From Tolypocladium sp. Sup5 PDA-1 (taxonomy: Eukaryota > Ascomycota > Sordariomycetes > Hypocreales > Ophiocordycipitaceae), in the NCBI GenBank assembly GCA_000750105.3, contig JPHH03000083.1:36008-100007 (forward strand): a DNA stretch of 64,000 nt, read 5' to 3'. The notes under the pieces are model-generated. The model did not search any database. It worked only from the letters and a program-made list of their open reading frames with translations, and had not been told where the DNA came from. Position numbers and translations under genes: made by a program. The stretch's first letter is position 1; each line of letters opens with the position of its first letter. Shown piece by piece: positions 46,501 through 57,371 of this stretch.

Positions 46501-46854
46501 CTCGATTGCTAGACAACTAAGTCAACATATGATCAGACCATCAGGAGCATCGAAACTTACCAGAGCCCGTCGGGGCAATGTCTGCGATATAGTGTTGCTG
46601 CGAAGAAACACCTCGATGAGACGGTCAAAAGTAACGACTCCGTGCGGAGCTGGAGAGAAATGCCTCTCCGCGCTTCGGACCTTCGGCGTCGGATTATTTA
46701 CATCCGAAATCCGATACCTCGGCCAACAAGTCGAGATCCGAGGAAAGCGGAGTTTAAAGAACGAAACAGGGCTTGGTTCACAAGTGTGGGATAGAAGGAA
46801 TAACTGCTGGAAAGAGTGGATTTGACGCCTTCCATCTTGCGTCCACGTATTCTC

Positions 46855-47011
46855 GTGCAACTGGGCGGAATGCAAGCGCAAACGCACCATCCAAATGTAC
46901 TGTTGGCTTTGTTGGCTTTCGTGGCGCAATTGCACCTCGATGGATTGCAAATGCATTTCCGACATGCACGACGTGGTGCGATTGCACTCGACGGCTGCAG
47001 TGCAATTGCAC
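46855..47011. promoter_or_regulatory. second cluster of GTGCAATTGCAC-like motifs, upstream of the kinase-like gene
   Basis: Sites include GCGCAATTGCACC (46924), TTGCAAATGCA (46945), GTGCGATTGCAC (46975) and GTGCAATTGCACC (47000), with further partial copies from 46855. The cluster sits 300-450 bp upstream of the first supported exon of the minus-strand kinase-like gene. Its motif is the same as that of the 44433-44727 cluster, so the two genes may share a regulator. Confidence 0.55.
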
Positions 47012-47752
47012 CTTGACATGTCACTCTCTTTGGTGCCATTGCTTTTAGCAGGAGAATGCTACACGTCACTTTCTGGGTGGAACCGGGCTGGTCGCTAATC
47101 ATTTGACGTCATCTCTCGTACAAACAAACAATTCCAATCGATCAGGCAGTCTAGTTTCTGTCGCAAGATGCCTCCGAACCAGCTGGTCCAAATGGATGGA
47201 CGGTCAGGGTTGTCCGCCGTCGAGAAATGTGGCACTTCCTCGACCCTCTCTCAGAAGCATCCGCAGATGCCTGCGGGTGCGTTGCTAATGTCTTGAGCGG
47301 CTCTCAAAACTTGGTTTTGCTTTTTTCTTGCCGCAAGACGCACATATTTGGCCGGTGGCGGTGATACCATCGGTGCAATTCTCGCAGCCTGAGCCAGCCA
47401 TGACAGTACACAACCTCTGCTGTGGATTTCGCTCTCGATTAGTTATCTGTTCACATACAGTGAGATATGAGTAACCTACTTGGATTTTTGCTCATCAGCC
47501 ACCAGTATTCAGGTGTTGAATGTGAGTGCCATGTTAGGCGTGAATGAGTTGGGAGTGGCGCCGCATTTTAAACACGTGTCGAAAATCCGCCACCGGCTAT
47601 CCGCTTAGCCGATTATTTTTGGTTTTATCGCATCATGAAGGTATAGTTAGCTAAGCCAAAATAGATTCTCATGTGATTAACGAAACCTCCATCCTTCCCC
47701 GCCTCGAACATAGCATTCAGCACTACGGCCACAACGTACTCCTAACGACCTC
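47012..47752. other. no gene supported
   Basis: Short frames only. The right end should hold the promoter of the hypothetical gene that begins at 47753. One more GTGCAATT string is present near 47371. Confidence 0.35.
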
Positions 47753-48433
47753 ATGGCCCCGCCGAGCTTCGACGACGTTTCCCTTTTCGAAGAGACCCAG
47801 GTATCCCCGATTGTCTCTGCGGGTGATGCGCCAGATTTTTTTGAGAAATACGGCGTGTTTTACCAGGCGAACGCAGAGATCGGAAAAGTGGCAGTCGCGT
47901 TAGGTAGCAAGGCTCTCTCCGGGGATGACATCAACCCTTTCAAACCCATTCTCATGAAAGACTTGGTGAGCATTCCATGGCACGTTTCCTGGACTAATAC
48001 TGATGCCATATAGCGTCTTCAATCTATTCTTGCGCCGTTTATCGAGCATGTGCCATCCTTCTGCTTTGCCCTCGGCTCGGATGCAGGCAACTTTTACGCT
48101 CTCACAACCAACGAAGATCCATATCCGAGAGTACTTATATGTATGTGGCAGCCGAAGGCGCAACTGGAATTTTCCCATGGGTCTCACATAGGTCCGGTGA
48201 GAGGGGTGCCAGCGTCGAATGGCTTAACCCACATACCTTACACCAATCTCTCAAAAACAAGGAACCTGAAGGATGTCAGCATCAACTTAGAGGAAGGAGG
48301 CATGTAAGTTAGTTCACCCGTACTCAGCTGAGCCCATCTAAAGAGGTGTAGATTAATAACGCATCCACGTCTCGCATTCTCGGTCAAGGAGGGATTTGCG
48401 ATATCCTTCGGATGCCAGACTGCCGCTGCATAA
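47753..48433 (+). CDS. hypothetical protein, three exons
   Basis: Exons 47753-47965, 48014-48303 and 48352-48433 join in frame to 194 aa; both introns (48 nt each) are GT-AG with GTGAGC and GTAAGT donors. The product has an acidic start (MAPPSFDDVSLFEE), a middle with YALTTNEDPYPRV and ends GGILITHPRLAFSVKEGFAI before a short tail. No signal peptide or membrane helix is evident. Consistent splicing in frame makes it very likely real, but I do not recognise the family. Its stop is only 16 bp from the stop of the convergent C2H2 gene. Confidence 0.7.
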
Positions 48434-48449
48434 GTTTCGAACAGACCTC

Positions 48450-49496
48450 CTAAACCTGCTTTTCCGACATATCTGGGTCTTGATTTTCTGGGAGGAATAT
48501 ATTGCTGGAGTTGAAAGCGTCCCACAACTGCATTTCCGGGAGTTCCCTTTGCTGAGTTGAGCCAGGGACGATATCAAAAAGCGAGTAAAGTTGACTGTAG
48601 TCCGTGTGAGAGTATCCATCGATGATAGACTGGTCGGAAGCTCCGAGGTGAGGAAGAATAGAGGGACTTTGTTCGTGAGTACGGGCTGCAGCGTGGGATT
48701 GAGACTGGGATAATGCAGCTCCTCCGCCTATAGCGTTTGCGACTGAAAACACTTGAGAATTCAAGGCTTCGCCGTTTAATTGCTCAGGTGCGTTTGACTC
48801 TGTAATCTGGTTGTCACTTTGGTTGGGGTTTCGCAGCCCAAGCTGCATCTCGATAGCTTGGCGCATCTCATCATATTGTGTCCGAATAATTCTCTGCTCT
48901 TCAACCGATGCACCGCATTGGTGAGTCTTGAATTTGCTGGCTTCGGTGAATATCGTGGAGCAGGATGGACAAACTTTCCTAATTTTGTAATCTAGAAAAT
49001 AAGTTACACTGTCAAGTCAATCGCGTGAAAGGGCAAGTGTACTTACGTGTAGCAAAATGTCGCACTAGTTCTTGCTTTCTTCGGAATCTCTTCCTCTTGC
49101 ATTGCTGACGTGGGCACTTGAAGTTCTTGCCTTGCGTTTGACGCACTTGAAAACGAGCTGGAACAGAATTTGGAGACTGCTTGCGAAGACCCGACAAGGT
49201 GCGATTTGCGTCGTGTTCGACATGATGGGTATTTCCGAAAGACTCGGAAGCGTTAGAATCATCCGAATCGCAATCATCGCATTCATTGAGGGCAACATCG
49301 CGGACTCTGACGTTTTGATTAAGATCGAGTCTGTTGATCAACGACAGCATTTGCGACTGCGAGAAGGTAAGCCTCATCGAGCAGTCAGGCAGAGTAACTA
49401 GTTTCATACCTGGTGTAACTTAACATGTCTCAAAGTGTCCTCCATCGACACAATCTCTTTCGAGCAGACATCGCAGGTGATGGAGCTGTGTGTCAT
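48450..49496 (-). CDS. C2H2 zinc-finger protein, three exons
   Basis: Exons 49496-49410, 49356-49047 and 48991-48450 join in frame to 312 aa across 53- and 55-nt introns. Three finger-like modules are seen. The first, near the start, is ITCDVCSKEIVSMEDTLRH followed by VKLH. The second is FKCPRQQCKRKRFRRKQELV followed by RHFATH; its last His is created by the second splice. A third, incomplete one is VCPSCSTIFTEASKFKTHQC. The rest is Ser/Gln/Asn-rich. It is probably a nuclear DNA-binding regulator; target genes are unknown. The splice junctions restoring metal ligands are strong support for the model. Confidence 0.85.
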
Positions 49497-50327
49497 TTTG
49501 CAGCAGTGTTGAAAGAGAGTACATTCAAGATCCAGAGAATCATGACAGATGAACTCCGCCCCAGACGAGCTGGGTGGTCAGCACTTGACACGTATGGGTG
49601 GGGAAGGGTCTACCCGAGAAGGGACGGGATGTAAACAATCCCGCCGCACATGCCTACGTAACCCACACACACGGACGATCCACAGCCCTGCGCACCACAC
49701 CATCATCACAGCTGTGGCTCTGTCCCAAGCCGAGCATGGAAGGGTCACAAGCATGCAAGTACCTGGCACAGCAGTACAACAGGATTTGCACTTGAGCTCC
49801 TCCGCCCCGTCTGGCCCGTGACCGATCGCCGCGCTCGCCTGGTGCTTTTGTTCACGAGGAGGCCACAGTAACCGCCGAGTCGTGAGTCAATCCCTGCATT
49901 CGAAATTGGTTGGAGACAGATGACCTGACTTGTCGCAGCGCTACGAGAGTAGCCAATGACAGACAGGCTGTGGGATCGGCCAACCCGTCCCCGCCATCGT
50001 GGAGCGCGCAACGCTCTCCACCACCTGCACACTTCCGAGGACATAAACCAACAGTCCTGCACCTTCTCGTTGAGCATCTCAAGCGCAAGGATGGTCGTGC
50101 TCCATGACTCTGTGTGCACCCCGTCAGCTATTCCTTCCTCTCGGAAGCGTCGACATCCTTCGTGTTAAAGCCTATCACCGCCGACCGACGACGCTGCCCA
50201 AGCGACCCCAAAGCTGGCGCCGGAGCGTCTAGCTTGACCAAACGAGCCTTTGTTTTGACCAGTAGGACGTGCTGAAGCTTATTTTGTCGCCTGGGTGAAC
50301 GGACTGTTTGCCTACGCCACAATCACG
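49497..50327. other. upstream of the Spok-like gene, no gene seen
   Basis: No recognisable coding region. The final 200 bp should include the promoter and leader of the Spok-like gene; no clear TATA box was spotted. Confidence 0.35.
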
Positions 50328-52622
50328 ATGGACGATATCGAAGAACTGCGACAGAGGCTCCGAGAGGAGCAACGCCGACGCGAAGAGGCTGAGAGTCGCG
50401 CATTGGAGGAGCAACGCCGACGCGAAGAGGAGCAACGCCGACGCGAAGAGGAGCAACGCCGACGCGAAGAGGAGCAACGCCGACGCGAAGCGGCAGAAGA
50501 ACTTGCCGCAGCGTCGCGGCCCCAGGCCCTTCAGCAATATCTCGAGACCTGTCATTCGCTCCATCTTGCCATTCAGGTGGTAACCGACCCATCTTCGACT
50601 ACGCAAGGCGAGACAACCAATCCGGCCGGCCGAATTTTCCCTCGACGAATTATCCCCTGGGACGACTTTGCAACAAGACAAGAGGAGATCTGGAACGACC
50701 TTTCGAAAGGCAACTTGTTTTGCATGCCCGCATTTCCATCTCAGCATCAGATGGAATACGTAAAGTCGTTGCTAAAGCCCATTAGCAGTGAGCTTGGGCT
50801 CCGGGACTTCGAGCGTGACGTCGTCGAAAACGCGGTTCAGAAGTTGGTTGACCGGGCATACACGGATCCGCTGCTGCGAAGTAGTCTCGGCCTCCAGGGG
50901 ACTGTGACGTTCGAGAGCCATACGAATCTCGGTACGACCGACGACCCCATATCCGAGCCCTTGGAGCACATGTCTCTTGGCACAGGTAGCGCCGGTCCCA
51001 CAGAGCCGGCGTCTGGCCCGAAGCCGCCGGCGGCTCCCAAGGCCCGTCGCAGAGCGAGGGGCAAAGGAAATCGGGCGGACCAGTTCTGTATATACAGGAC
51101 TTCGGACGGCCAGAAGGTCCCGGCGCTCGCTATCGAATACAAGGCACCGCACAAGCTGAGCGTCGACGAGGTCATCACAGGCCTTGAGTCAGAAATTCAG
51201 CCGGAACGTGACGTGATCAACAAGGATGGTCAGGGCTTCACCTTCACGGCCAGGCGACTCACCGCTGCCGTCGTCACTCAGCTATTCTCTTATATGATCG
51301 GCAAGGGCATCCAGTACGGCTATGTGTGCACGGGGCAGACACGAGCCTTCCTTCACATCCCAGACGATCCTTCCATAGTCTATGTCTCGGTATGTGTACC
51401 GAACCTGGACGTAATGGATGATGACGACGAGACGAGACTGCATCGCACGGCCGTCGCGCAGGTTTTCGCCTTCATTCTTCAGGCTCTCCGCGCGAAACCC
51501 CCGCCTGAGTCATGGCATGACGAGGCCGAGAGGCTCGGTACTTGGGCTGTCGAGTACGACGATATTCTGAGGAATATACCCGCGACGGAGCGCAAGCGCA
51601 AGGAACCTCGCGCCTCTCCCTATAGGCCCCAGCGTTGGAAGGGCTTTAAGAGATCGCCAATTCGGACCCGCTCCCGCTGCCAGCAACCGGACCCTGGTGT
51701 TAGACGGCCAGAGGAAGACGACGAGCCTCCTTCCCCTACTCCTAATCCATCTCGCACTAGCGGTAAAGCGGTGCCGTTAAGGGGAACGGGCTCGGGCGGT
51801 GGTGGGAAACAAGGACAACACCGAGGCAAGCAGCAGCAGTCGGGCCCAGCGACGAAGCCGGACATACAACGCCGGCCATTCTGTACTCAAAATTGTCTCC
51901 TGGGATTAGCATATGGCGGGCCTACGGACGAGAACTGCCCTAACGCAGACCATCACAGGCAGGGGCACATCAACCGACTCGAGTTCCTCCGACTCATCCG
52001 AGACCAGCTTGCCACTGACCGCGGCCGCGATGCGGATTGCGTGTCACTCTATGTATCTGGGGCGCACGGGTCACTCTTCAAGGTGCGGCTGTCATCTCAC
52101 GGCTATACGCTCGTTGCCAAGGGTGTGGAGAGTCTCGATTTTGCCTGCCTGCAGCACGAGAACGAGATGTACGACCGACTCCGGCCTATCCAGGGGAAAC
52201 ACATCCCTGTATGTCTTGGCAGTATAGATTTGGTGCGGCCATGCCACTATGACAGCGGTGTTTACGTGCACTTCATGTTTCTCAGCTGGGCTGGACAACC
52301 ACTGTTTAACTGTGCTGACCTGGCCTTCAAAGCGGGCATTGACGACGCCGTCAGCACAATACTCAAGGCAGTGCACAAATTGCACGTTCTTCACCGTGAC
52401 GCGGAGCCACGCAACATCTTATACAATACAAATACTGGGAAGCTCATGCTTGTGGATTTCGAGCGTGCCGAGTTCCGCGGTCGCCAGCCTCTCGGCTTGA
52501 TAGTCCCTAACGTCCAGAACCGGAAGAGGAAGCGGGGGATATTACAGAAACAAAAGAAGGACGACTTTGCGAGAGAGCTGGAGTCTGCTGTGGAGAGCGC
52601 TTCAGGTGTGCTGCGAGCTTGA
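50328..52622 (+). CDS. Spok-like protein (putative spore killer / meiotic driver)
   Basis: A single uninterrupted frame from the ATG at 50328 encodes 764 aa, close to the size of the Podospora Spok proteins. Domains run in the Spok order. Residues about 5-60 form a charged coiled coil built from EEQRRR repeats. A PD-(D/E)xK nuclease-like domain follows (RADQFCIYR, then LAIEYKAPHKL with E270 and K272). After a basic, low-complexity linker comes a Cys/His motif (C519, C523, C537, H542/H543). Last is a kinase-like domain with VLHRDAEPRN (D691, N696) and LMLVDFERAE (D710). In Podospora the nuclease part is linked to killing and the kinase part to resistance. All motifs are intact here, so the gene may be functional, but drive activity is an inference. 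Confidence 0.9.
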   Translation: MDDIEELRQRLREEQRRREEAESRALEEQRRREEEQRRREEEQRRREEEQRRREAAEELAAASRPQALQQYLETCHSLHLAIQVVTDPSSTTQGETTNPAGRIFPRRIIPWDDFATRQEEIWNDLSKGNLFCMPAFPSQHQMEYVKSLLKPISSELGLRDFERDVVENAVQKLVDRAYTDPLLRSSLGLQGTVTFESHTNLGTTDDPISEPLEHMSLGTGSAGPTEPASGPKPPAAPKARRRARGKGNRADQFCIYRTSDGQKVPALAIEYKAPHKLSVDEVITGLESEIQPERDVINKDGQGFTFTARRLTAAVVTQLFSYMIGKGIQYGYVCTGQTRAFLHIPDDPSIVYVSVCVPNLDVMDDDDETRLHRTAVAQVFAFILQALRAKPPPESWHDEAERLGTWAVEYDDILRNIPATERKRKEPRASPYRPQRWKGFKRSPIRTRSRCQQPDPGVRRPEEDDEPPSPTPNPSRTSGKAVPLRGTGSGGGGKQGQHRGKQQQSGPATKPDIQRRPFCTQNCLLGLAYGGPTDENCPNADHHRQGHINRLEFLRLIRDQLATDRGRDADCVSLYVSGAHGSLFKVRLSSHGYTLVAKGVESLDFACLQHENEMYDRLRPIQGKHIPVCLGSIDLVRPCHYDSGVYVHFMFLSWAGQPLFNCADLAFKAGIDDAVSTILKAVHKLHVLHRDAEPRNILYNTNTGKLMLVDFERAEFRGRQPLGLIVPNVQNRKRKRGILQKQKKDDFARELESAVESASGVLRA
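50380..50495 (+). repeat. 18-bp in-frame tandem repeats in the Spok-like coiled coil
   Basis: The string GAGCAACGCCGACGCGAA, coding EQRRRE, recurs in phase about five times (from 50408 in near-perfect tandem, with an earlier copy near 50367). Identical synonymous codons in each copy show recent expansion rather than protein-level convergence. Copy number is likely to vary between strains. Confidence 0.85.
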
Positions 52623-53350
52623 CCAGTCCGGCAGTCGTCTGTGTAGGCAGAGAACATTGATCGCAAGGAAGCTCGAGAATGGCAAAGCATGGCAACAGCC
52701 TACTCTTGTGCAAACAGCCCCGCGTCGCGTCCGCTGTAAGGCGCGGAAGCCATCCAGAGCGCTTCCAATGGGATTGTCGTCGATCACATTTGATCGAGTT
52801 TGATCCGTCATGGTGTTCCGCCCGCCCAGCCGTCGTCGCGCATGTTGAAGGGGTGAATGGTTGACGACAGGTCGGTGGCAGATCACGCGTCTCTCGACGC
52901 TAGTTTGGGTCATGCTGCTGCCTCGCGTCTCGCCCTGATGGCCCTGGCCCGCGAGAGGTTTCGCGACGGGAGGGTACCTCAATTGGCGCGCAGCCATTGC
53001 CGCCCTTGTGCGATCCCCGGATCGCCGATGCGAACCCGTGCATCCATCCACCCGGCCTGTTCTCCTACCTCGCGCAACCACTGCGCCGACCATCAAGTGG
53101 TCGTCACCGTCCAGTCTGCGATTGCCTTTCACGTCGAACACTTCACAATAGCAGTGCAGATATGCTGGTGGTTTTTATTTCTCTTATGAGATACACAAGT
53201 CGCCTCCTGTCTTACCTGCCAACCCCTAGAGCACCCGGCCTGCCACACGCCTATCACTGAGTGTCCGCGACCAACGACCTTGCCGTCAATGCTGGTTAGA
53301 ACCCTTGTCCGACCTGGCATCGCCCCGCTCTGCCCGTCACAGCGACACTT
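52623..53350. other. intergenic, no gene supported
   Basis: This lies between the 3' ends of the Spok-like gene (plus) and the methyltransferase-like gene (minus). Frames of up to 179 codons show no motif. Confidence 0.35.
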
Positions 53351-54677
53351 TCACAACAACAAGGTCAGCATACCTTTCGCATGAGAAATGAAGGCATGGT
53401 ATGAATGGACTTGCCTGTAGACCTTTGCGCCGTCCAGAGTTCGCCACCGACGCCCGTGGTAGATAATTTGAAGACCGCAAAAACCGACGTCTCTCATCAG
53501 ATCCCGGCGGGCTTGTGCTCCTGGAAAGTTGGCGCAGGTTTTGCATGCACTCGCTCTTGTCCAGTTGACGGACTGGCAGGTGCAAACCATGTCAAACATA
53601 TTGTCGACATCGACAAGCTCGATCTGCCCGCCAAGTCGAACGAGTCCCCTGAGGTGTCTGAGGTATGTCACATAGTCTTTGGGGCTTCTGATATTCCGGA
53701 CGAAGAGGTAGTCCCAGAAGAAGGTCTGGGGGTACTCCTCGATATTTCCTTTCTCGATCGTGCAATTCCTCGGCAGGTATGTCTGAAATGGCTCCTTTGC
53801 AAGGACCACCACGCGCGCCGTTGGGTACTTTTGAGCGACATGTCTTCTCCATATTAGTTCGAGACCAAAGGCCAGCAGCCACGCGCACACGGAAGAGTAC
53901 TCACGTTGCCCATGTGATAGCTCCACTGCCCGTACAGAGTATGTTCTTCGGGTCGTTGACGGTCGAGTTGAACAATCTTTCCCCGGCGAGGCAGAAGAAT
54001 AGGTTTTGTCTTCAGAAGTTAGCGCCACGTTGTGCCAAGATGGTATTACTCACTCGCAATCGTCGGCCCAGAGTCGGTGTTGCACTTGGTGTTCGTCAAG
54101 GTCACCATCGGCGCCGAGTGACGTTGTGCTAGACCGTCCGGAACAGTCGCCGGCATAGCTCAAGCTCATCGTAGAGTCTGTCAAAAACGAGTCACGGGCT
54201 CCGCCCGGCGATTGGCAGAGAGTGCTGTCGTCGCCTTGTGGTCCATGGTGCAAGTCAAACGCCTGTGGCCAAGTTGTCGAAGTGTAGTCAGGCTCGGCTT
54301 CGTTGCCGTTCCGGCCTTCGTCGCTTGCGGTTAGAGAAGCGGTACTCCCTTCGACATACCCTGTATTTTGCAGTCTTGTGTTGGTGTCCAAGTCGCTCTC
54401 CCTGGATATTGTTAGCTGCGTCAGCGTCCGTCAAGGACCGTGGGATTCCTACCGGCGGGCACTGCTTCTGAAACCGAGGCAGCTACCAGCGAACCAAATC
54501 ACAACTCTCTTCAGCCTCCCCAGGCCCGCCTTGGCACACGCATTATCCTGGTATCATTAGTAATAGAGCGGACAGAAGGACATCGACAGGATACCGTACA
54601 GTGATGTCCGGCACGTTGCAGACCAACCCTGGATCAAGGTTGCCAGTCCCAGACGGAGGAGATGCATAGCCGTCCAT
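53351..54677 (-). CDS. SAM-dependent methyltransferase-like protein (LaeA-like fold), five exons
   Basis: A consistent model is 54677-54595, 54515-54453, 54401-54054, 54009-53905 and 53843-53351, in frame for 363 aa. The first two junctions are least certain. The order matches LaeA-like fungal methyltransferases: an acidic, Ser/Thr-rich N-terminus (EAEPDYTSTTWPQAFDLHHG), LFFCLAGERLFNSTVNDP, a motif I region NILCTGSGAITWATHVAQKY, then RNCTIEKGNIEEYPQTFFWD and LRHLRGLVRLGGQIELVDVD. Motif I normally reads LDxGxGxGxW; here the Asp and one Gly are lost, so SAM binding and catalysis are doubtful. It may be a decaying or repurposed copy. It lies divergently from the hypothetical gene at 55135. Confidence 0.65.
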
Positions 54678-55134
54678 TGTAAGGCAGGGTAAAGAGCGGT
54701 CAGTGTTCGTTGAAAGTGCAGAAAGGCAACCGGGCTGCAGCGGTTGCCTTGTCCTTATGAAGGCGCGGGATGAAGTAGCACTCGCTGCATCGTTCACTCG
54801 AAGCCACCAACGACACCCTTCCCGACGGAAGCTTCCCCGGCGAATCAGACCTTTCCAGTACTCAATAGCGTTGTGATAACTGATCGTCCCTAAGCGACAC
54901 GGCACGGGGAGTGGGCCGCGGCAAGGCCGCTGCAAGGTTGGGGGAGAGTGAAGTGTCCTCGCGTGCATAAAAGGGCCGCGGGGTACCTCTCGATATGTAC
55001 TCAGCTGCCCAATTTGACACACATCTACATCCAACTCGTCCTCTGCTGCCCATCTCGACCGTCGTCTACTTTGAACCTGTTCTCAGCTGCTCATCTCCGG
55101 TTTTCTAAAACCATTGACCACCCCCACGGCAGCC

Positions 55135-56377
55135 ATGGAGTATTCGAAGGCTCAGGTTGACGCTCGCGTCGCTTTGCGGCTCAACGCACCACGGGGCCGA
55201 AGGGCAGTCCTGGCTTCCAAGGACGCTCTCTGTTATCGCTACGAGAGCAGGCAGTTCTTTCACTTGGACTTTACTACCTTTATCGACCTCTTCGCCGGCC
55301 TTTCGCGCCAGCAACTCTCCAAAGTAGCGCAGGCGCCCGAGGTCATCGAACAAGGCAACCACCACGCCGGCACGTTCGATGAGTTCTGGCCACGGCTGTA
55401 TCAACAAGGCCGGGAAGACAAGCCTAAATGGGCCGCATTATGCCTTGTCGGTATGTCAGAGCCCCCCAGCCCCATTGACGTCGTTGTCTAACGAGACAAG
55501 AGGCGGCACAACACGTACTTTCTGAGACGCTACGAGCCCAAAGCAATCCACCAATTGATGTCATCGACAAGTGTGAAGACCATGTTACTTGGTTGAAAAA
55601 TGCATTGTGCACACCGGATGTCAAGGAGGGTCAAGGGGCGAATCGGCAGCCGGACACGGTATGGCCAGTTCGTGCGGCCTGCCAGTCTCCGGTCCTCGAT
55701 CACCACGAATCCATGCCGTCACGCAAGCGAAAGACAAGTGACGCGGCGAACATGCCAAGAAGAGAAACCCCGCAGCAGCCTGGATCGACTGCCTTCGACG
55801 ACGAACAGAGTGCGTCTCCGCCGAACCCACCAAATTGGTGTACTGCTGGAGCTCCTCATGTTGAGCAGAAGTGTACATCTTCCCCAGTTCCCTCAGGTGG
55901 ACCGAGCTAATTTTGACTGCAGACATCTCAGAAACAAGAGCCAGTGTCAGCCTCGGATTCTCAGCGACAAGGTTGCCTCAAATGGCGCCATGGTTGGACA
56001 TTATTGAGTTTGCTCAGGCTCAGACGGTTGACCCCATCGAGTTGAATGCTCCTCAGCTGCCTCCTGTCCCACCTACCGATCGAGAGAGTAGCCAAGGATA
56101 TCAAGCAATGGCAGCGTCACTCAATGAGAACTTGAGACATTCGGCAACCGAGGTCGACATCGACGCCGCGCCCCAGGGCCCAGCACGACGGCGTCAAGGA
56201 TCATCCCATCACACTCCAGTAATGCACAGGAGGTCGACCGTCACGCCCGGCGGAACAACAATGACGACGCCCTCGTTCACGCGGATGGACATTCCTTGTA
56301 ACAATGGCACAACCGCCGCCATTGAGCCATCTTTTCCTTGGATTGACGGAGTATCGTTCTCCACCCCCCAAGCCTGA
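55135..56377 (+). CDS. hypothetical protein, divergent from the methyltransferase-like gene
   Basis: The ATG at 55135 follows a CATAAAAGG TATA-like string about 170 bp upstream. Exon 55135-55450 joins 55501-55896 through a 50-nt GT-AG intron (giving CLVEAAQHVLSETLRAQ). The frame then continues at 55923-56377 only if a 26-nt GT-AG segment is removed, which is too short for a normal intron; a different intron or a small indel is more likely. The combined model gives 388 aa. The first 130 residues look folded; the rest is Pro/Ser/Thr-rich and low complexity. No family is recognised. The short shared upstream region suggests possible co-expression with the methyltransferase-like gene. Confidence 0.5.
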
Positions 56378-57371
56378 ACGAGTATTATATCGGAAGGATC
56401 GGATATCGAGAGATATGTCTTTGTGTACCCACGCAGTCGCGTTACGCCTAATTTCTTCACAATGTATCGTCAGCAGTTGCCACCGTTGGGAGAAGAATAC
56501 GTACTCTTCCCCTCGAAATGCCCAATGCAGCTGTGACACGCATGCATTTTAGCCCGAGAAGTTGCTGATCTATACAGATCTCTGACTCCCGCAGCGATTC
56601 AAATGGTGCAGTTTCAAGATATGCGGCAAGATCTGCGAGGATAGTCTTGTCGACAGGTATTTGACGGACCTCCAGATGACGCATCGTTTTGGCTGTAGTA
56701 TGAAGACACAGAGAGCATTCGAAGCAGCTGCTGGGCGTCAAGTACCGGAAATGGAACGAAGCCCCGAACTAAGCCGAAGTGCGAGCCGGGGGTTTGCTTG
56801 GCAATGTGTCTGGGATTTCGGACGATGGCCTTTGTGCAAAGAAACGCTGGTGTGGAAGTCCAGTTCCTTCTCGCGCAGCCGGGGCGATGCGGGGTTTACG
56901 TGCAGTGGAGGTGTGTGCTCCTATTGTCCATCATGCTCACAATGCCGCAGGCACGTGGCTTACGTGAGCTTGCAAGCTTGCGCATCCAATAAAGCGCTGG
57001 ACTCGACGAATATGGCGTTCGGCGTCATGCTGTGAACAATTGTTTGGTGTGAGTGATGCTAATCTTTGGGCAACTTTACAGTCACCACTTGTACTCTAGT
57101 GACCCTATGAAACGGCATCCAAGTTTTGTTTTTAGACCAGCTCTCTTTCATGACTTGGAAAATAGTCGCATCGTTGTCATTTTCTGTGACGTGGACCTGA
57201 ACGATTCGGCAATTCTCTGGTGGTCCCGGGACTATTTGGCGCCAGCAGTACGTGTGGATTTTACACCAGGCACTGAAAAGTCAGCCTCAGCAGGTCTAAA
57301 AAAATTGATGCCCATGGTACGCCGGCAAATGGTGAACCAAGTCACGACCGGCTGCGGTCGCTGTCTGCCTG
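56378..57371. other. no gene supported
   Basis: Only short frames. The frame at 57053-57472 lies partly over the broken nuclease-like gene and has no recognisable motif of its own. Confidence 0.35.

Noticed and set aside
50229..50747. 172-codon minus-strand frame with repeated LLLFASAL blocks
   Set aside because: Antisense reading of the 18-bp repeats in the Spok-like gene.
55897..55922. 26-nt intron in the hypothetical gene at 55135
   Set aside because: It has GT and AG ends and restores the frame, but is shorter than plausible fungal introns, so it was not accepted as established.
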